Source: Petrotoga mobilis SJ95
GTDB lineage: Bacteria > Thermotogota > Thermotogae > Petrotogales > Petrotogaceae
Reading direction: 5' to 3'
Assembly: GCF_000018605.1 (NCBI RefSeq)
Contig: NC_010003.1
Coordinates: forward strand, 1,526,501 to 1,590,500
Length of the DNA stretch: 64,000 nt
Below the pieces are notes generated by a model that saw only the letters and a list, made by a program, of their open reading frames with translations, was not told where the DNA came from and searched no databases. The translations under genes were made by a program, and so were the position numbers. Below are positions 52,728 to 62,727 of this stretch, one piece after another. The first letter of the stretch is position 1; every line of letters starts with the position of its first letter.

Positions 52728-53946
52728 TGAAAATAATAATGCAGAAGATAAATTGCGAAATTTATACAAAATAAAAGAAGAAATCGAAAAAGAATTAGAA
52801 AAAAAAGGCATAAGAAAACCTGACACACAGCAAAAAAAGAAAACAACTAAAACCATATATGAGGCTGATTACGAAATAGAAAAATTAAGTGTCTCAATAA
52901 ACAATATAAATAATTGGTTAGATTTGATAATTTACGATATAGATCTATCGAACGAGAAATTGTCGAATTTTTTTGAAATCAGGTTAAGTCACAAATCTCT
53001 TCAAGAATATTCAAATCAATTTGGCATGATGCACCTATTCAGAAACGATTTTCAAAAGGCCGAAAAATTTTTTGAAAGAAAAAGTGACTTAGACTCTAAG
53101 ATAAACATGGGTTTTTTGAAAATCATACGTGATGACGAGGACTCAAATAAATATTTTACTGAACTAATCAATACACACCCAAAAAATGGTTTAGTATATT
53201 TAACTCTCAGTCTATTATTTCTAAAAAGAAAAGATTTTTTTAACGCCTACAAAATGATCAAAGTGGCTAATTCCCTATTAGATTATTCTTTTATAAACAT
53301 GGGACTGAGCACTTATGAGAAAGATTTTCAAAAATCTTTATCCTTTTTATCAAAAGCTTACCTTGAAGGGAAAGCAAAAAAGGTTGTAAATCTGATTAAC
53401 TATTACGTAAGTCTATTTATTTCCGATTCCGAAAAAGCTTTCTCCACCTTTGCTCTATTGAAAGAAGATAAAACTCCATGTGTAAACTGTATCAAAACCT
53501 TATCGAGCTCTGAAAAAGTAGAACCTCCGAGTTATTGCCCATTTTATGAAAGAATACTATTTCATACTGGTAATCCTAAACCTTACAAAGCCGAAGACTC
53601 TGAACTTTACGAAATATTATTCTACAAATACTACCAAGAAAAAGATATACAGCAATTCAATTCGTATGCTAAAAAAATTGAACAGTTTTTCAACAATGTT
53701 CCACTAATATTTTTATCATCAACAGAAACCACTTCTAAAAAAGTAATAGGAGATCTATTTACACAATACAAAACAGGAGTCAAAGTCAATTTAAAAGGGC
53801 CTAACTATTATGACAACCTAAACAAAGCGATAATAGATCTTAAAACTAAGTACCAAAAGAACTTTACATTCTTTTTAGATTTACCTTTTTATGAAGCATT
53901 GAGATTATTATTTGGATGGAGGATCTGCCAATATCTATACAAGTAA
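52720..53946 (+). CDS. TPR-like protein of unknown function
   Basis: A 408-residue soluble protein. The N-terminal 60 residues are a charged coiled coil (LRNLYKIKEEIEKELEKKG). Residues about 100-290 look like degenerate tetratricopeptide helices (MMHLFRNDFQKAEKFFERK; LTLSLLFLKRKDFFNAYKMIK). A cysteine group (CVNC...YC, near 270) could bind metal. The start is TTG 52720, with AGGAGTG 6-7 nt upstream, overlapping radC. I recognise no catalytic motif. The stop codon lies right before a large dispersed repeat, so the native C-terminus may have been altered. Confidence 0.75.
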   Translation: MTNENNNAEDKLRNLYKIKEEIEKELEKKGIRKPDTQQKKKTTKTIYEADYEIEKLSVSINNINNWLDLIIYDIDLSNEKLSNFFEIRLSHKSLQEYSNQFGMMHLFRNDFQKAEKFFERKSDLDSKINMGFLKIIRDDEDSNKYFTELINTHPKNGLVYLTLSLLFLKRKDFFNAYKMIKVANSLLDYSFINMGLSTYEKDFQKSLSFLSKAYLEGKAKKVVNLINYYVSLFISDSEKAFSTFALLKEDKTPCVNCIKTLSSSEKVEPPSYCPFYERILFHTGNPKPYKAEDSELYEILFYKYYQEKDIQQFNSYAKKIEQFFNNVPLIFLSSTETTSKKVIGDLFTQYKTGVKVNLKGPNYYDNLNKAIIDLKTKYQKNFTFFLDLPFYEALRLLFGWRICQYLYK

Positions 53947-53952
53947 CGGCAT

Positions 53953-54356
53953 GGCGAAGCCCTCCCCCCCAGAGTCTAAGGGACCGCAGGTCCCTTCCAT
54001 AGAAGGGTAGGGAGCGGGGCGAAGAGGTTAAAATAAAGAATAAGCGCACTTTACATAAAAAATTTAAAAATCATTTTCAAAAATTAAGAATTTGATTTTA
54101 AAAGGGTCACAGGGCGAAGCCCTCCTTCCACCAGAGTCTAAGGGACCACAGGTCCCTTCCATAGAAGGGTGGGGAGCGGGGCGAAGAGGTTAAAATAAAG
54201 AATAAGCGCACTTTACATAAAAAATTTAAAAATCATTTTCAAAAATTAAGAATTTGATTTTAAAAGGGTCACAGGGCGAAGCCCTCCCCCCCCAGAGTCT
54301 GAGAGGGACCGCAGGTCCCTTCCATAGAAGGGTGGGGAGCGGGGAATGGGCGCTAT
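53953..54356 (+). repeat. tandem copies of the GC-rich dispersed repeat (copy B)
   Basis: The 457-nt gap before the AHCY gene holds about 2.4 tandem copies of a 160-162-nt unit (starts at 53953, 54113 and 54275). Each unit begins GGCGAAGCCCTCC and contains the hairpins AAGGGACC-GCA-GGTCCCTT and CCCTTC-CATA-GAAGGG, then GGTGGGGAGCGGGG. Units one and two continue into an AT-rich arm (GAAGAGGTTAAAATAAAGAA and onward) ending in AAAAGGGTCACAGG. The last unit instead ends GGGCGCTATA. The units are nearly identical outside a variable C-run. No gene is present. Confidence 0.9.
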
Positions 54357-54403
54357 ATACAATGTTTTAGAGTATAATTTTTAAAAATAAGGGGAGGACT
54401 ACT

Positions 54404-55630
54404 ATGACTTCACTAGCAGAAAGCGGCAAAAAGAAAATAGAATGGGTAAAAAAGCACATGAAAGTTTTAAACTATTTAAAAGATCTATACCAAACAGAAA
54501 AACCCTTTGAAGGGGTAAATGTAGCTGTAAGCATCCATTTAGAGGCGAAAACAGCCTATTTAGGAATAGTATTACACGAATTAGGTGCCAACGTTGCTAT
54601 AACAGGGAGTAACCCCTTATCCACACAAGAAGATGTCGTAGAAGCTCTGAAAGAATATGGACTCAATGTACATGCAGAAAGAACTTTAGATGAATCAGTC
54701 TACTGGAAAAATATCGATAAAATATTAGAAACTAATCCTAACATAATTTTAGACGACGGAGCAGATTTGGGAATAACCTTGATAGAGAAACACCCTGAAA
54801 AAGTAAGCAATCTCTGGGGAATCTGTGAAGAAACCACCACAGGTGTAAAAAGATACAAATCCCTCTTCAAAGAAAATAAATTACCTGTACCTGTGATTTT
54901 AATAAACGACTCTTACATGAAATATTTGTTCGACAACAGATACGGTACAGGCCAATCAACGTGGGACGGGATTATGAGATCAACTAACCTTTCTGTTTCT
55001 GGTAAAATAGTAGTTGTAGCAGGGTACGGTTGGTGTGGTAAAGGTGTTGCCATGAGAGCAAAGGGATTAGGCGCCAACGTTATAATAACCGAAGTTGATC
55101 CAATAAAAGCTAACGAAGCGATAATGGATGGATTTAGAGTTATGAAAATGGATGAAGCAGTAAAATACGGGGATTTTTTTGTAACGGTAACAGGTGACAT
55201 CGATGTAATAACGAAGAGGCACTTTTTAGAAATGAAAGAAGGTGCGATTCTTTCCAATGCCGGACATTTTGACGTTGAAGTAAAGGTAAAAGATTTGGAA
55301 GAAGTTGCGGTAGACAAAATCAACGTAAGAAACGGAGTAGAAGAATACAAATTACCAAACGGGAAAAGCGTATTTTTATTAGGACAAGGAAGACTGGTTA
55401 ATCTTGTTAACGGCGATGGTCATCCCGCAGAAATAATGGATCTCTCCTTTAGTTTACAGTTAGAGGGTGCAAAATATATAAAAGAAAACCACCAAAATAT
55501 GAAAGTAAATCTTTCCCCAGTACCTTATGAAATAGACGAAAAAATAGCACAAATTAACCTAAAAACATTAGGAATTGAGATAGACACCCTATCTGAAGAG
55601 CAAAAAGATTATTTGAATAGTTGGAAATAA
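54404..55630 (+). CDS. ahcY: adenosylhomocysteinase
   Basis: Splits S-adenosylhomocysteine to adenosine and homocysteine, which relieves product inhibition of methylation. The 408-residue protein has IHLEAKTAYL near the start, an acidic substrate region ILDDGADL, the ETTTGV and NDSYMKYLFDNRYGTGQS motifs, and the NAD-binding GYGWCGKGVAMRAKGLGANV. The C-terminal HPAEIMDLSF is conserved. It is slightly short, as in prokaryotic and Thermotoga forms. A TATAAT at 54373-54378 may be its -10 box, just past the repeat. GGGGAGG precedes the ATG. Confidence 0.95.
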   Translation: MTSLAESGKKKIEWVKKHMKVLNYLKDLYQTEKPFEGVNVAVSIHLEAKTAYLGIVLHELGANVAITGSNPLSTQEDVVEALKEYGLNVHAERTLDESVYWKNIDKILETNPNIILDDGADLGITLIEKHPEKVSNLWGICEETTTGVKRYKSLFKENKLPVPVILINDSYMKYLFDNRYGTGQSTWDGIMRSTNLSVSGKIVVVAGYGWCGKGVAMRAKGLGANVIITEVDPIKANEAIMDGFRVMKMDEAVKYGDFFVTVTGDIDVITKRHFLEMKEGAILSNAGHFDVEVKVKDLEEVAVDKINVRNGVEEYKLPNGKSVFLLGQGRLVNLVNGDGHPAEIMDLSFSLQLEGAKYIKENHQNMKVNLSPVPYEIDEKIAQINLKTLGIEIDTLSEEQKDYLNSWK

Positions 55631-55633
55631 TAT

Positions 55634-55660
55634 AAAAGGGGCACCAGTAGGCGCCCCTTT
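55634..55660. terminator. bidirectional terminator between ahcY and glyA
   Basis: The minus-strand stem AAAGGGGCGCC / GGTGCCCCTTT (one G-U pair, 4-nt loop) is followed by T-rich sequence. On the plus strand the same stem has one mismatch. It abuts the glyA stop codon. Confidence 0.8.
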
Positions 55661-56931
55661 CACTCAATCAAATCTGCATACATTGGAAAACGTTGACAGA
55701 GAGAAACAACATCTTTTTTAATTTCTTGTGCTAAATCTTTATCTATATTCCCTTCTTCATCAAGAACATTGTTTGCAACTTTTGCTATCATTGAAGCGAT
55801 TTCTTTCATTTCTTCTTCTTTCATACCACGTGTGGTAACCGCAGGGGTACCAATCCTTATTCCACTAGTCACAAAAGGCGACAACGTTTCTTTGGGAACA
55901 GTATTCTTATTAACTGTAATATCGCATTGCCCTAAAGCCTTTTCCAAGGCTTTCCCTGTTATATTAAGCTCAGATAGATCCACCAAGAACAAATGCGTAT
56001 CCGTTCCACCTGAGACGATTCTCAAATTTTTACTAGCAAGTTCATTGCTTAAAGCTTTAGAATTTCTAACAACTTGTTTCTGATATTCTTTGAACTCTCC
56101 ACTCATAGCTTCTTTAAAAGCAACAGCCTTTGCCGCTATTATATGTTCTAAGGGACCGCCTTGTATCCCTGGAAAAATAATTTTATTGATTGATTTGTAA
56201 ATATCACTATCGTTTGTGAGAATAATCCCACCTCTTGGCCCTCTTAAAGTTTTATGCGTTGTCGAAGTAACGACATGCGCGTACTCAACTGGGTTTGGAT
56301 GAATACCAGCGGCAACTAATCCTGCAAAATGGGCCATATCAACCATTAAATACGCACCAACTTCATCGGCTATCTCTCTAAATCTTTTAAAATCTATTAT
56401 CCTAGAGTATGCACTCCCACCTGCCACAATAACTTTAGGTTTTGCATCCTTCGCTATTCTTTCAACCTCATCATAATTGATTGTTTCCGTTTCTTCATCG
56501 ACACCATAAGAAACAACATTGAACAACATACCTGAGAAATTTACTGGAGCGCCATGGGTTAGATGGCCACCATGGCTCAACGACATTCCCATTAATGTAT
56601 CCCCAGGTTTCATAAGCGCTAGATAAGCGCCCATATTCGCTTGGGACCCTGAATGGGGTTGAACGTTCGCAAACTTTGCATTGAAAAGTTCTTTTGCTCT
56701 ATCCCGAGCAAGCGTCTCAACCTCGTCTATATATTCACATCCTCCATAATATCTTCTTTTTGGGTAACCTTCGGCATATTTATTCGTAAAAATACTTCCT
56801 GCGGCTTCCATAACAGATTTTGACGCATAATTCTCTGATGCAATCAATTCTAAACCATACTCTTGCCTTTTAAGCTCTTTTTGAAGAATCTCGTAAACTT
56901 CGTTATCAGAACTCTTTAAATCTTCCCACAC
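55660..56931 (-). CDS. glyA: serine hydroxymethyltransferase
   Basis: A PLP enzyme interconverting serine and glycine with tetrahydrofolate. The 423-residue protein has [41 protein letters not shown] and the PLP-lysine motif [16 protein letters not shown] 56931 is taken as start because AGAGGTG lies 6 nt upstream; the in-frame GTG/TTG at 56940/56937 overlap that binding site. It converges with ahcY, another one-carbon/methyl-cycle gene. No glycine riboswitch is evident. Confidence 0.96.
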   Translation of the reverse strand: MWEDLKSSDNEVYEILQKELKRQEYGLELIASENYASKSVMEAAGSIFTNKYAEGYPKRRYYGGCEYIDEVETLARDRAKELFNAKFANVQPHSGSQANMGAYLALMKPGDTLMGMSLSHGGHLTHGAPVNFSGMLFNVVSYGVDEETETINYDEVERIAKDAKPKVIVAGGSAYSRIIDFKRFREIADEVGAYLMVDMAHFAGLVAAGIHPNPVEYAHVVTSTTHKTLRGPRGGIILTNDSDIYKSINKIIFPGIQGGPLEHIIAAKAVAFKEAMSGEFKEYQKQVVRNSKALSNELASKNLRIVSGGTDTHLFLVDLSELNITGKALEKALGQCDITVNKNTVPKETLSPFVTSGIRIGTPAVTTRGMKEEEMKEIASMIAKVANNVLDEEGNIDKDLAQEIKKDVVSLCQRFPMYADLIE

Positions 56932-57060
56932 TGTCAACACCTCTTTTTTAAAATTATAAGATTGCTCATTAAAAAATCATGTTTTTAATATTTTAACACA
57001 CTATTTAATTTTCGAAATTAATTAAGATCAGCTATCATATATCAATGTTAAAATTTTATT

Positions 57061-57090
57061 ATGAAATATATTTCATGAAATTTTTTTCAT
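57061..57090. promoter_or_regulatory. overlapping ATGAAA/TTTCAT dyads, possible operator
   Basis: ATGAAATATATTTCAT (57061-57076) is a perfect 16-nt palindrome. It overlaps a second palindrome TTTCATGAAA (57071-57080), and another TTTCAT lies at 57085-57090. The clustered half-sites look like an operator upstream of the aminotransferase promoter, but the regulator is unknown and AT-rich chance palindromes are possible. Confidence 0.4.
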
Positions 57091-57098
57091 ATGCCCAA

Positions 57099-57143
57099 TA
57101 AATGCTTCTAATCGTCAATAAACGTCTGTAATCGTCTGTAACT
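57099..57143 (+). promoter_or_regulatory. phased TAAYY array upstream of the aminotransferase operon
   Basis: TAA recurs at exact 10-nt steps (57099, 57109, 57119, 57129, 57139). The pentamers are TAAAT, TAATC, TAAAC, TAATC and TAACT. The last TAA ends 30 nt before the first base of the -10 box, as in the malE array, and both arrays have the same orientation relative to their gene. An additional degenerate unit (TGACT, 57149) overlaps the -35 box. Confidence 0.6.
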
Positions 57144-57147
57144 GACT

Positions 57148-57176
57148 TTGACTTATCTCGATTATTTGATTATAAT
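57148..57176 (+). promoter_or_regulatory. promoter of the aminotransferase-butyrate kinase operon
   Basis: The -35 box is TTGACT (57148-57153), the spacer is 17 nt, and the -10 box is a perfect TATAAT (57171-57176), 38 nt before the ATG. Confidence 0.85.
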
Positions 57177-57213
57177 TGAGTTGTAGGATAAATAATGAAA
57201 AGGGGGGCAAATT

Positions 57214-58455
57214 ATGAACTACGAAAAAAAGTTTTCAAAAGTTGCAAAAACGGCGAAAGCAAGCATTATAAGGGAATTATTGAAGGTAGCTTCTGAGCCT
57301 GAAACGATATCGTTTGGTGGGGGTGTACCTGATCCAGAGACTTTTCCTCGAGAAGAATTAGGAGAAATTGCGGCAAAAATTGTTAAAGAAGAATACAAAA
57401 TAACACTACAGTATGGTCCTACCGAGGGAGATAACGAATTAAAAAACGCTTATATAAATCTACTAAAAAAACACGAAGGAATAGAAGGGGTATCTCCGGA
57501 GAATATGTTGATAACTGTTGGTTCCCAGCAAGCCCTACAATTGATAGGTCTAGCACTGCTCGATGAAGATTCTTACTGTGCTGTAGGAAAACCAGTTTAT
57601 TTGGGTGCAGTCAGCGCTTTTAGACAAATGTTTCCTAAATTTATGGAAATACCTTTAGAAGATGATGGAATGAATGTTGATATCCTTGAAGAAAAATTAG
57701 AAGAGTTAGTAACTAAGGGAGAAATAGATAAGTTTAAATTCGTTTACGTGGTGCCTACATTTCAAAATCCTGCTGGGGTAACTATGTCGTTAGAAAAAAG
57801 AAAGAAATTAATTAACTTAGCACATAAATATGATTTTTTAATTCTCGAGGATGATCCTTATGGTTCGTTGAGATTTGAGGGAGAACCAATTCCGTCAATT
57901 TACTCTCTTGATCCAGAAAGAACGGTCTTATTAAACACATTTTCTAAAATTTTGTGTCCAGGTCTGAGAATTGGGATAATTGTTGCATCAAAAGACTTAT
58001 TAAGAAAGCTAACAATACTTAAACAAGGTGTAGATCTATGTACACCATCTTTGACCCAGAGACTAGCCGCTAGATACCTCCAAGCTCACGATAGGATCGA
58101 ACAGTTAAAACCCACATTAGAACTTTATAAATCAAAAAAAGATACGATGTTGAAGGCGTTAGAAGAGGAATTCGGTGATATGCAAGGGGTAAGTTGGACT
58201 CGCCCGGAGGGTGGGCTCTTCATATGGTTAACTTTTCCAGAATGGGTAGATACTATGGAAATGTTTGAAGAAGCAAAGAAGAACAAAGTATTGTACGTTC
58301 CGGGAGAGGCATTTTATGTAAACGAGGTGGAAAAAAATCACATGCGATTATCTTTCTGCCTTCCTTCACACGAAGAAATAAAAGAGGGTATAAGAAGATT
58401 GAGAAAAGTTGCAGAAAATTATGTAAATGCGAATTCTATCCGTAGCAAATCCTAA
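57214..58455 (+). CDS. PLP-dependent aminotransferase (class I/II)
   Basis: A fold-type I aminotransferase of 413 residues in the group of 2-aminoadipate/MocR-like and aromatic/branched-chain aminotransferases: EPETISFGGGVPDPETFP, LQYGPTEGDNELKNAY, VPTFQNPAGVTMSLEKRKKL, the acidic LEDDPYGSLRF, and the PLP lysine in NTFSKILCPGLRIG. It probably removes the amino group from an amino acid to give a 2-oxoacid. It heads an operon whose other enzymes convert acyl-CoA to acid and ATP, so a fermentative role fits. AAGGGGGG precedes the ATG. Confidence 0.9.
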   Translation: MNYEKKFSKVAKTAKASIIRELLKVASEPETISFGGGVPDPETFPREELGEIAAKIVKEEYKITLQYGPTEGDNELKNAYINLLKKHEGIEGVSPENMLITVGSQQALQLIGLALLDEDSYCAVGKPVYLGAVSAFRQMFPKFMEIPLEDDGMNVDILEEKLEELVTKGEIDKFKFVYVVPTFQNPAGVTMSLEKRKKLINLAHKYDFLILEDDPYGSLRFEGEPIPSIYSLDPERTVLLNTFSKILCPGLRIGIIVASKDLLRKLTILKQGVDLCTPSLTQRLAARYLQAHDRIEQLKPTLELYKSKKDTMLKALEEEFGDMQGVSWTRPEGGLFIWLTFPEWVDTMEMFEEAKKNKVLYVPGEAFYVNEVEKNHMRLSFCLPSHEEIKEGIRRLRKVAENYVNANSIRSKS

Positions 58456-58479
58456 AAAACTGATTATGGGAGGAGCTTT

Positions 58480-59564
58480 ATGTATAAAATATTGGTCATA
58501 AATCCAGGTGCAACGTCTACAAAGCTCTCACTTTTTGAGGATGAGAAAGAAGTAATCTCAGAAAGTATAGAGCATTCCGTTAGCGAGATAGAAAATTGTA
58601 AAACGATTATGGACCAACTTCCTTTTCGTAAAAAGTGCGTAGAAGATTTTCTAAAAAGATACAACATATCTATCAATGAATTAGATGCGATAGCTGCTAG
58701 AGGGGGGATACTTCCTCCTATGAAAAGTGGAACTTACCAGGTGAATGAGGATATGGTTAATTACCTAAAAACCAAAACAAGAGTTGAACACGCATCGAAC
58801 CTAGCTGCTGTAATAGCCTTTGAACTATCAAAGAATTCCTCGAAAGGCTTACCTGTTTTCATTACTGATCCTATTTCTGTTGATGAGTTTATCCCCGAGG
58901 CGAGAATTTCTGGAATACCACAACTTGAAAGACACAGTTTATTCCACGCTTTGAACATGAAAATAGTTGCAAGATTCGCTGCTAAAGAATTGAATAAAGA
59001 ATATGAAAAATGCAATTTTGTCATAGCTCACTTGGGCGGTGGAATCTCTGTTGGTGCGCAGAGAAAAGGCCTTATGATCGACGTTAACAACGCAACAGAT
59101 GAAGGACCTTTTAGCTCACAAAGAACGGGAGAATTACCAATGGGGGACCTTGCAAAATGGATTTTTAAAAATATGCATTCATACTCCAAAAATGATGTCA
59201 AATCAACATTTGTAGGAAAAGGAGGTTTGTTTGCATATTTAAAAACAGCAAGTTTAAAAGATGCTTTAAAACTTGCCGAAAAAGATGAATATGCAAAATT
59301 AATTGTAGAAGCCATGGCTTATCAAGTCTCAAAGGAAATAGGTGGGATGGCAGCAATTCTGGGTGGAGATCTCGATGCAATTATCTTAACTGGTGGAATG
59401 GCTCACAGTGACTACTTTGTTGAATTGATCAAAAGAAGGATCGATAAGTTAGGGGTGGTAATGGTTTACCCTGGAGCTTACGAGATGGAAGGACTCGCCT
59501 TAGGAGCCTTGAGAGCACTCGAACAGTTGGAAGATACAAAGATATGGGAGGGTGAAAATATTTT

Positions 59565-59568
<4 letters not shown>
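58480..59568 (+). CDS. buk: butyrate kinase (first copy)
   Basis: An ASKHA-family acyl kinase (362 aa) that turns butyryl- or branched acyl-phosphate plus ADP into acid and ATP. Motifs are INPGATSTKLSLFEDE at the N-terminus, AHLGGGISVGA with DVNNATDEGPFSSQRTG, and LTGGMAHSD in the second lobe. It overlaps the ptb gene by 4 nt (ATGA). A second homolog lies after ptb. The true chain-length preference (butyrate, isobutyrate or isovalerate) cannot be seen. Confidence 0.93.
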
Positions 59569-61555
<1,987 letters not shown>

Positions 61556-61572
61556 TAAGGAGCTCTAAATAC

Positions 61573-62253
61573 ATGTTGAAAAATTTATTAAAAGATTATC
61601 AAGTTCATATTTTTGTTGGGATGTTTGGTTCTGGAAAAACGGAAGTTTCTATGAACGTAGCCTTGGAATTAAAAAAAGAGAACAAGAATGTAGCAATTGC
61701 GGATTTGGATATAATAAGCCCGTATTTTCGGGTAAGAGATAAAATTGAAGAATTGAATCGAAAAGATATTAAGGTAATCGCTCCCCCAGAAAAATACATG
61801 CATGCAGACGTTCCCATTGTACCTGGTGAGATAGGAGGATACATAACAAACCAAGATTATAAAACGGTAATAGACGTCGGGGGAAACGAAGATGGTGTAA
61901 AAGTTTTAGGATCTTTAAAAAATTATATAGATAATGCAAAATGTGCTCTGTATTTTGTAATCAACACGAGAAGACCTTTTATGGATACTAAGGAATATAT
62001 AATAAAAAATTTGCAATCTCTAGAAAATAGTTCACGATTAAAAATAAATTATTTAGTTGTAAATTCAAACATTCAAAATGAAACAACTAAAGAAATCATA
62101 GAAGAAGGAGAAAACATAATAGGAGAAGTATCCAACATAACAAATATTCCCATCAAATTTACAGTAGTAACTAGAGATTTAGAGGATAAGATAAACACTA
62201 AGTTTGAAAAATTTGTGATTCAAAGATTTTTTGGGAACTATGGTTTTTGCTGA
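61573..62253 (+). CDS. P-loop NTPase of unknown function
   Basis: A 226-residue protein of the SIMIBI-type P-loop class. Walker A is GMFGSGKTE (residues about 16-24), followed by VAIADLDIISPYFRVRD, which resembles the MinD/CooC-type second aspartate strand, and a TVIDVGGNEDG Walker B. No cysteine cluster suggests metal carriage. Its position between acyl kinases and a 2-oxoacid:ferredoxin oxidoreductase suggests an accessory role in that pathway. The last residues (YGFC-stop) are encoded by a dispersed repeat, so the C-terminus may have been reshaped by it. Confidence 0.8.
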   Translation: MLKNLLKDYQVHIFVGMFGSGKTEVSMNVALELKKENKNVAIADLDIISPYFRVRDKIEELNRKDIKVIAPPEKYMHADVPIVPGEIGGYITNQDYKTVIDVGGNEDGVKVLGSLKNYIDNAKCALYFVINTRRPFMDTKEYIIKNLQSLENSSRLKINYLVVNSNIQNETTKEIIEEGENIIGEVSNITNIPIKFTVVTRDLEDKINTKFEKFVIQRFFGNYGFC

Positions 62254-62460
62254 TCTGTGCAAAATAGTTTGTTTGCAATGCTTTAGAAATGTCTCCCAAA
62301 ATCTCGTTTGCTACGCTTTTGCAGCTCTGTGCAAAAAGTTTTTTTGGGATAAATTTAAATTTGGGGGTTCTTAAGGGGGTATCCCCTTTTGCAGCTCTGT
62401 GCAAAAAGTTTTTTTGGGATAAATTTAAATTTGGGGGTTCTTAAGGGGGTACCCCCCTTA
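62245..62460. repeat. composite dispersed repeat, copy E with 70-nt tandem duplication
   Basis: On the minus strand 62245-62320 matches the module of copies C and D (TTTTGC...GCAAAA hairpin and the GCATTGCAAAC / GAGATTTTGGGA strings). It is followed by two near-identical 70-nt units (62317-62386 and 62387-62456), each starting TTTTGCAGCTCTGTGCAAAA and ending in a hairpin, TTAAGGGGGTA(T/C)CCCC. These hairpins could act as terminators before the oxidoreductase genes. Confidence 0.85.
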
Positions 62461-62488
62461 ATGCCAATAAATGATTGGAGGGAAAACG

Positions 62489-62722
62489 ATGAAAGAGACA
62501 AAGTTTGCAATTGATATCGATAAAGAAAGGTGCAAAGGGTGCGGTCTCTGTATTCAAGCTTGTCCCAAAGATGTCCTTGAATTTTCTAAAGGGTACAACA
62601 ACAAAGGGTATCATCCAGCACAAGTTAAAAACATCGAAAATTGTATAGGATGCGGTTTTTGCTATCAAATGTGTCCCGATGTATGTATAACTGTAAAAGT
62701 ACTAGAAAAGGCAAGGAGTTGA
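62489..62722 (+). CDS. 2-oxoacid:ferredoxin oxidoreductase, delta (4Fe-4S) subunit
   Basis: A ferredoxin-like protein of 77 residues with two CxxCxxCxxxC motifs: CKGCGLCIQACP and CIGCGFCYQMCP. It is the electron-transfer subunit of a KOR/VOR-type oxidoreductase, encoded directly before the alpha subunit. ATG 62489 follows TGGAGGG. The two [4Fe-4S] clusters pass electrons from the thiamine-bearing beta subunit to free ferredoxin. Confidence 0.93.
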   Translation: MKETKFAIDIDKERCKGCGLCIQACPKDVLEFSKGYNNKGYHPAQVKNIENCIGCGFCYQMCPDVCITVKVLEKARS

Positions 62723-62727
62723 TTTTT

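Noticed and set aside
53953-54356. CRISPR array from the tandem repeats
   Set aside because: The units are 160-162 nt long and nearly identical throughout, with no short repeat/variable spacer pattern and no cas genes.
54100-54403. SAH riboswitch before adenosylhomocysteinase
   Set aside because: The upstream region is made of dispersed tandem repeats that also occur before unrelated genes, and no SAH aptamer consensus is evident.
56941-57060. Glycine riboswitch before glyA
   Set aside because: The stretch is very AT-rich and lacks the G/C-rich tandem aptamer cores expected.
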